A stretch of DNA of 9,825 nt, from the NCBI GenBank assembly GCA_946540365.1, contig CAMNIH010000063.1, positions 1-9,825 on the forward strand. Direction: 5' to 3'. A program made the position numbers and the translations under genes. Below, piece by piece: positions 8,158 through 9,825 of this stretch (within the stretch, counting starts at the first letter, position 1; each line of letters opens with the position of its first letter). The notes beneath the pieces are model-generated. The model had not been told where the DNA came from. It saw only the letters and a program-made list of their open reading frames with translations, and searched no databases. This DNA comes from an uncultured Bacteroidales bacterium (GTDB lineage Bacteria; Bacteroidota; Bacteroidia; Bacteroidales; P3).

Positions 8158-8194
8158 TTTGAATGACAATATGGAAATTATTTCGTATCTTTGC
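8158..8194 (+). promoter_or_regulatory. Bacteroidota-type promoter for the porin gene
   Basis: TATCTTTGC at 8186-8194 is an exact match to the Bacteroidota -7 element TAnnTTTG. A TTTG at 8158-8161 could be the -33 element; the gap between them is 24 bp, slightly longer than usual for this class, so that half is less certain. The predicted transcript start would be near 8199-8202, which leaves only a very short leader if translation starts at 8209. Confidence 0.75.
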
Positions 8195-8208
8195 CTCCCG
8201 TAAAGATA

Positions 8209-9294
8209 ATGTATAACAATTATAAAATAGTGAAAACAAGACTACTACTATCCCTGACAGCGGCGCTGATGCTGCTCTCAAACACCTCGGTTCAGGGCCA
8301 AGGCTCGTGGACCGATGCCTTCAGCCGCTTCAAACTGGAGGTGCGCGCCGACGGCGAATACACCACCACCGACACCACACCCAACCTGGGTTTCCACGGC
8401 AAGTACTTCAACCTCATGCTGGGCGGCGACCTGGGCGGAGGCTTCAGCTACTACTTCAAGCAGCGCATCGTGGCCGACCCCGGCACGGTGACCTTCTTCG
8501 ACAACACGGACTTCCTCTACCTCGACTACAAGCCCACCGCCAACTGGCGCCTGCGTTTCGGTAAGGATGCCATGGCGCTGGGCGGATTCGAGTACGACGC
8601 CTCGCCGATCGACGTCTACTTCCCGACCAACCTGTGGCGCAACATCTACTGCTTCCAGCTGGCCGCCAGCGCCGCCTATATCAGCGACGACGGCAACCAC
8701 ACGCTGATGGCGCAGGTGAGCAACTCGCCCTACATCAACTACGGCGGACTGAACTACGACGCGGGCCTGGTGGCCTACAACCTCTACTGGGCCGGCAACA
8801 TGGGCCACTGGCACACCCTCTGGAGCACCAGCATGGTGGAGTACAAATGGGGCCACTTCCTGAATATGATCATGATCGGCAACAAGATGGTCTACGACAA
8901 GTGGGACCTCTACTTCGACTTCATCCACCATGCCCTGTCGTTCGACGACTGGGGCAAGAACTTCGGCTTCGTGAGCTGCGCCAACTACTACTTCACCGAC
9001 CGGTTCAACATCTTTGTCAAGGGGATGTACGAGCAGAACAAGTCGGATGTGACGCTGGCCTCGTCGGTGTCGATGGACCACCAGCTGGCCGCCGGCCACG
9101 CCACGGCACGCTACGGACTGGGCTTCGAGTACTACCCCACCGAGCAGAAGAACGTGCGCCTGCACATCTACGGCTGCCGCATGACGGACAGCTACACCAA
9201 CATCGTCACCGGCCAGGAGGTGACCGACGAGACCTGGAACTTCAACATCGGCGCCACCTGGACGATGGACTTCTACCGGTTGTTCAAGAAGTAA
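8209..9294 (+). CDS. Predicted outer-membrane beta-barrel porin (OprO/OprP-like)
   Basis: The ATG at 8209 gives 361 residues. The N-terminus has basic residues, then a hydrophobic run 'LLLSLTAALMLL' and 'TSVQGQG', a plausible signal peptide cut near residues 28-31. The rest is rich in Tyr, Trp, Gly and Asn with amphipathic alternating strands, and ends 'WTMDFYRLFKK' in barrel style. Features such as 'NTDFLYLDYKP', 'LRFGKDAMALGG' and 'PTNLWRNIYCFQLA' resemble the phosphate-selective porin O/P family as found in Bacteroidota; the similarity is from memory and moderate, and substrate selectivity cannot be read. The length is within the family's range. A TTG at 8191 is in frame but lies inside the -7 promoter box, so it is rejected. 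A GTG at 8230 is a real alternative that would give a tighter signal peptide (VKTRLLLSLTAA) and a longer leader. Lysine use is normal, unlike the giant gene upstream. Confidence 0.85.
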   Translation: MYNNYKIVKTRLLLSLTAALMLLSNTSVQGQGSWTDAFSRFKLEVRADGEYTTTDTTPNLGFHGKYFNLMLGGDLGGGFSYYFKQRIVADPGTVTFFDNTDFLYLDYKPTANWRLRFGKDAMALGGFEYDASPIDVYFPTNLWRNIYCFQLAASAAYISDDGNHTLMAQVSNSPYINYGGLNYDAGLVAYNLYWAGNMGHWHTLWSTSMVEYKWGHFLNMIMIGNKMVYDKWDLYFDFIHHALSFDDWGKNFGFVSCANYYFTDRFNIFVKGMYEQNKSDVTLASSVSMDHQLAAGHATARYGLGFEYYPTEQKNVRLHIYGCRMTDSYTNIVTGQEVTDETWNFNIGATWTMDFYRLFKK

Positions 9295-9326
9295 GCGTAT
9301 AACCAACCCAACAACTATTCAGGATT

Positions 9327-9825
9327 ATGAGCGAGAATGGTAACAACAACAGCAATAATCACCGCAACCTGCTGAACAGCATGCTGTCGGTGATCGACCC
9401 GTTTCAGGTGTTCCGTCACCATGAGACCGATCCCCACAAGCACAACGGCAAGCCGCGCCGCCTGAAGTTCACCACCAGCCGCAGCCTCGAGGCGCTGATC
9501 TTCCTGGTGTGCTTCTTCGCCTTCTTCGGCTTCCTGGCCTACCGGATGACGCTGCCCAACATGCTCAACACCTTCATGCAGACAGCCTACCACCTGCTGC
9601 TCGAGACGGTGTTCTACATCATGGCCATCTGCGTGCTGATGGGTGCCATCTCGAAGCTGCTCACCGAGTTCGGCGTGGTGCGCCTGATGGAGAACATCCT
9701 GCGCCCCCTGATGAAGCCGCTCTATAACCTGCCGGGCGTGGCGGCCCTGGGCGCCGTGATGACCTTCCTGAGCGACAACCCCGCCATCATCTCGCTGGCC
9801 AAGGACAACAACTTCGCCCGCTACT
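9327..9825 (+). CDS. Multi-pass inner-membrane protein, GATE/nucleoside-recognition-like, 3'-partial
   Basis: The frame runs open from ATG 9327 to the window edge, giving 166 residues. The first ~50 residues are polar and Asn/His-rich (MSENGNNNSNNH). Two hydrophobic segments follow at ~54-72 and ~88-108, then a possible re-entrant or third segment at ~134-148. The stretch 'LRPLMKPLYNLPGVAALG' followed by 'TFLSDNPAIISLAKDNNF' resembles the conserved core of a family of membrane proteins with a nucleoside-recognition (GATE) domain, including the group I recall as the CD0519/CD1768 family; no transport substrate is established for it as far as I know. It begins 32 bp after the porin stop with no visible promoter between, so co-transcription is likely. 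An AGGA at 9321-9324 is too close to the ATG to be a normal ribosome site. The C-terminal half is outside the window. Confidence 0.8.
   Translation, partial: MSENGNNNSNNHRNLLNSMLSVIDPFQVFRHHETDPHKHNGKPRRLKFTTSRSLEALIFLVCFFAFFGFLAYRMTLPNMLNTFMQTAYHLLLETVFYIMAICVLMGAISKLLTEFGVVRLMENILRPLMKPLYNLPGVAALGAVMTFLSDNPAIISLAKDNNFARY

Noticed and set aside
8191..8193. TTG at 8191 as the porin start
   Set aside because: It lies within the -7 promoter element and would be upstream of the predicted transcript start.
8278..9306. Antisense open frame covering the porin gene
   Set aside because: Val/Gly/His-rich shadow of a well-supported plus-strand porin.

Overview
The window is GC-rich DNA from a member of the Bacteroidota, most likely a Bacteroidales-type lineage. 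Three things support this. The first protein ends in a CHU_C / gliding-motility-type sorting domain of the type IX secretion system (T9SS). A Bacteroidota -7 promoter element (TAnnTTTG) lies in the only sizeable intergenic gap. The second gene looks like a Bacteroidota outer-membrane porin. I cannot name the genus.

About 82% of the window (1-8058) is one reading frame, open at the left edge, which encodes at least 2,685 residues of a giant secreted or cell-surface protein. In order it holds: four tandem copies of a ~245-residue jelly-roll plus fibronectin-III-like module (about 76-3021); a further jelly-roll-like domain (about 3040-3651); an Ig-like domain, a PKD domain and another Ig-like stretch (about 3652-4383); 17 tandem 'GCDS' modules of about 50-72 residues (4384-7224); two poorly resolved Ig/PKD-like domains (7225-7776); and the sorting domain (7777-8055). 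The N-terminus and signal peptide lie outside the window. The likely role is a long, acidic adhesin or stalk-like surface protein.

After a 150-bp gap holding five 11-bp direct repeats and a promoter comes a predicted outer-membrane beta-barrel porin (8209-9294). It is followed 32 bp later by the 5' part of a multi-pass inner-membrane protein (9327 to the window end) that resembles the nucleoside-recognition/GATE-type family. These two probably share a transcript and could form an outer-membrane/inner-membrane pair.

The least expected signals are within the giant gene. The 'GCDS' modules that have lost one conserved cysteine fall into four adjacent pairs with complementary losses. Synonymous codon choice switches between blocks of the gene. 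Lysine is almost absent from the repeat array. I see no RNA genes, CRISPR array, insertion sequence or defence system.
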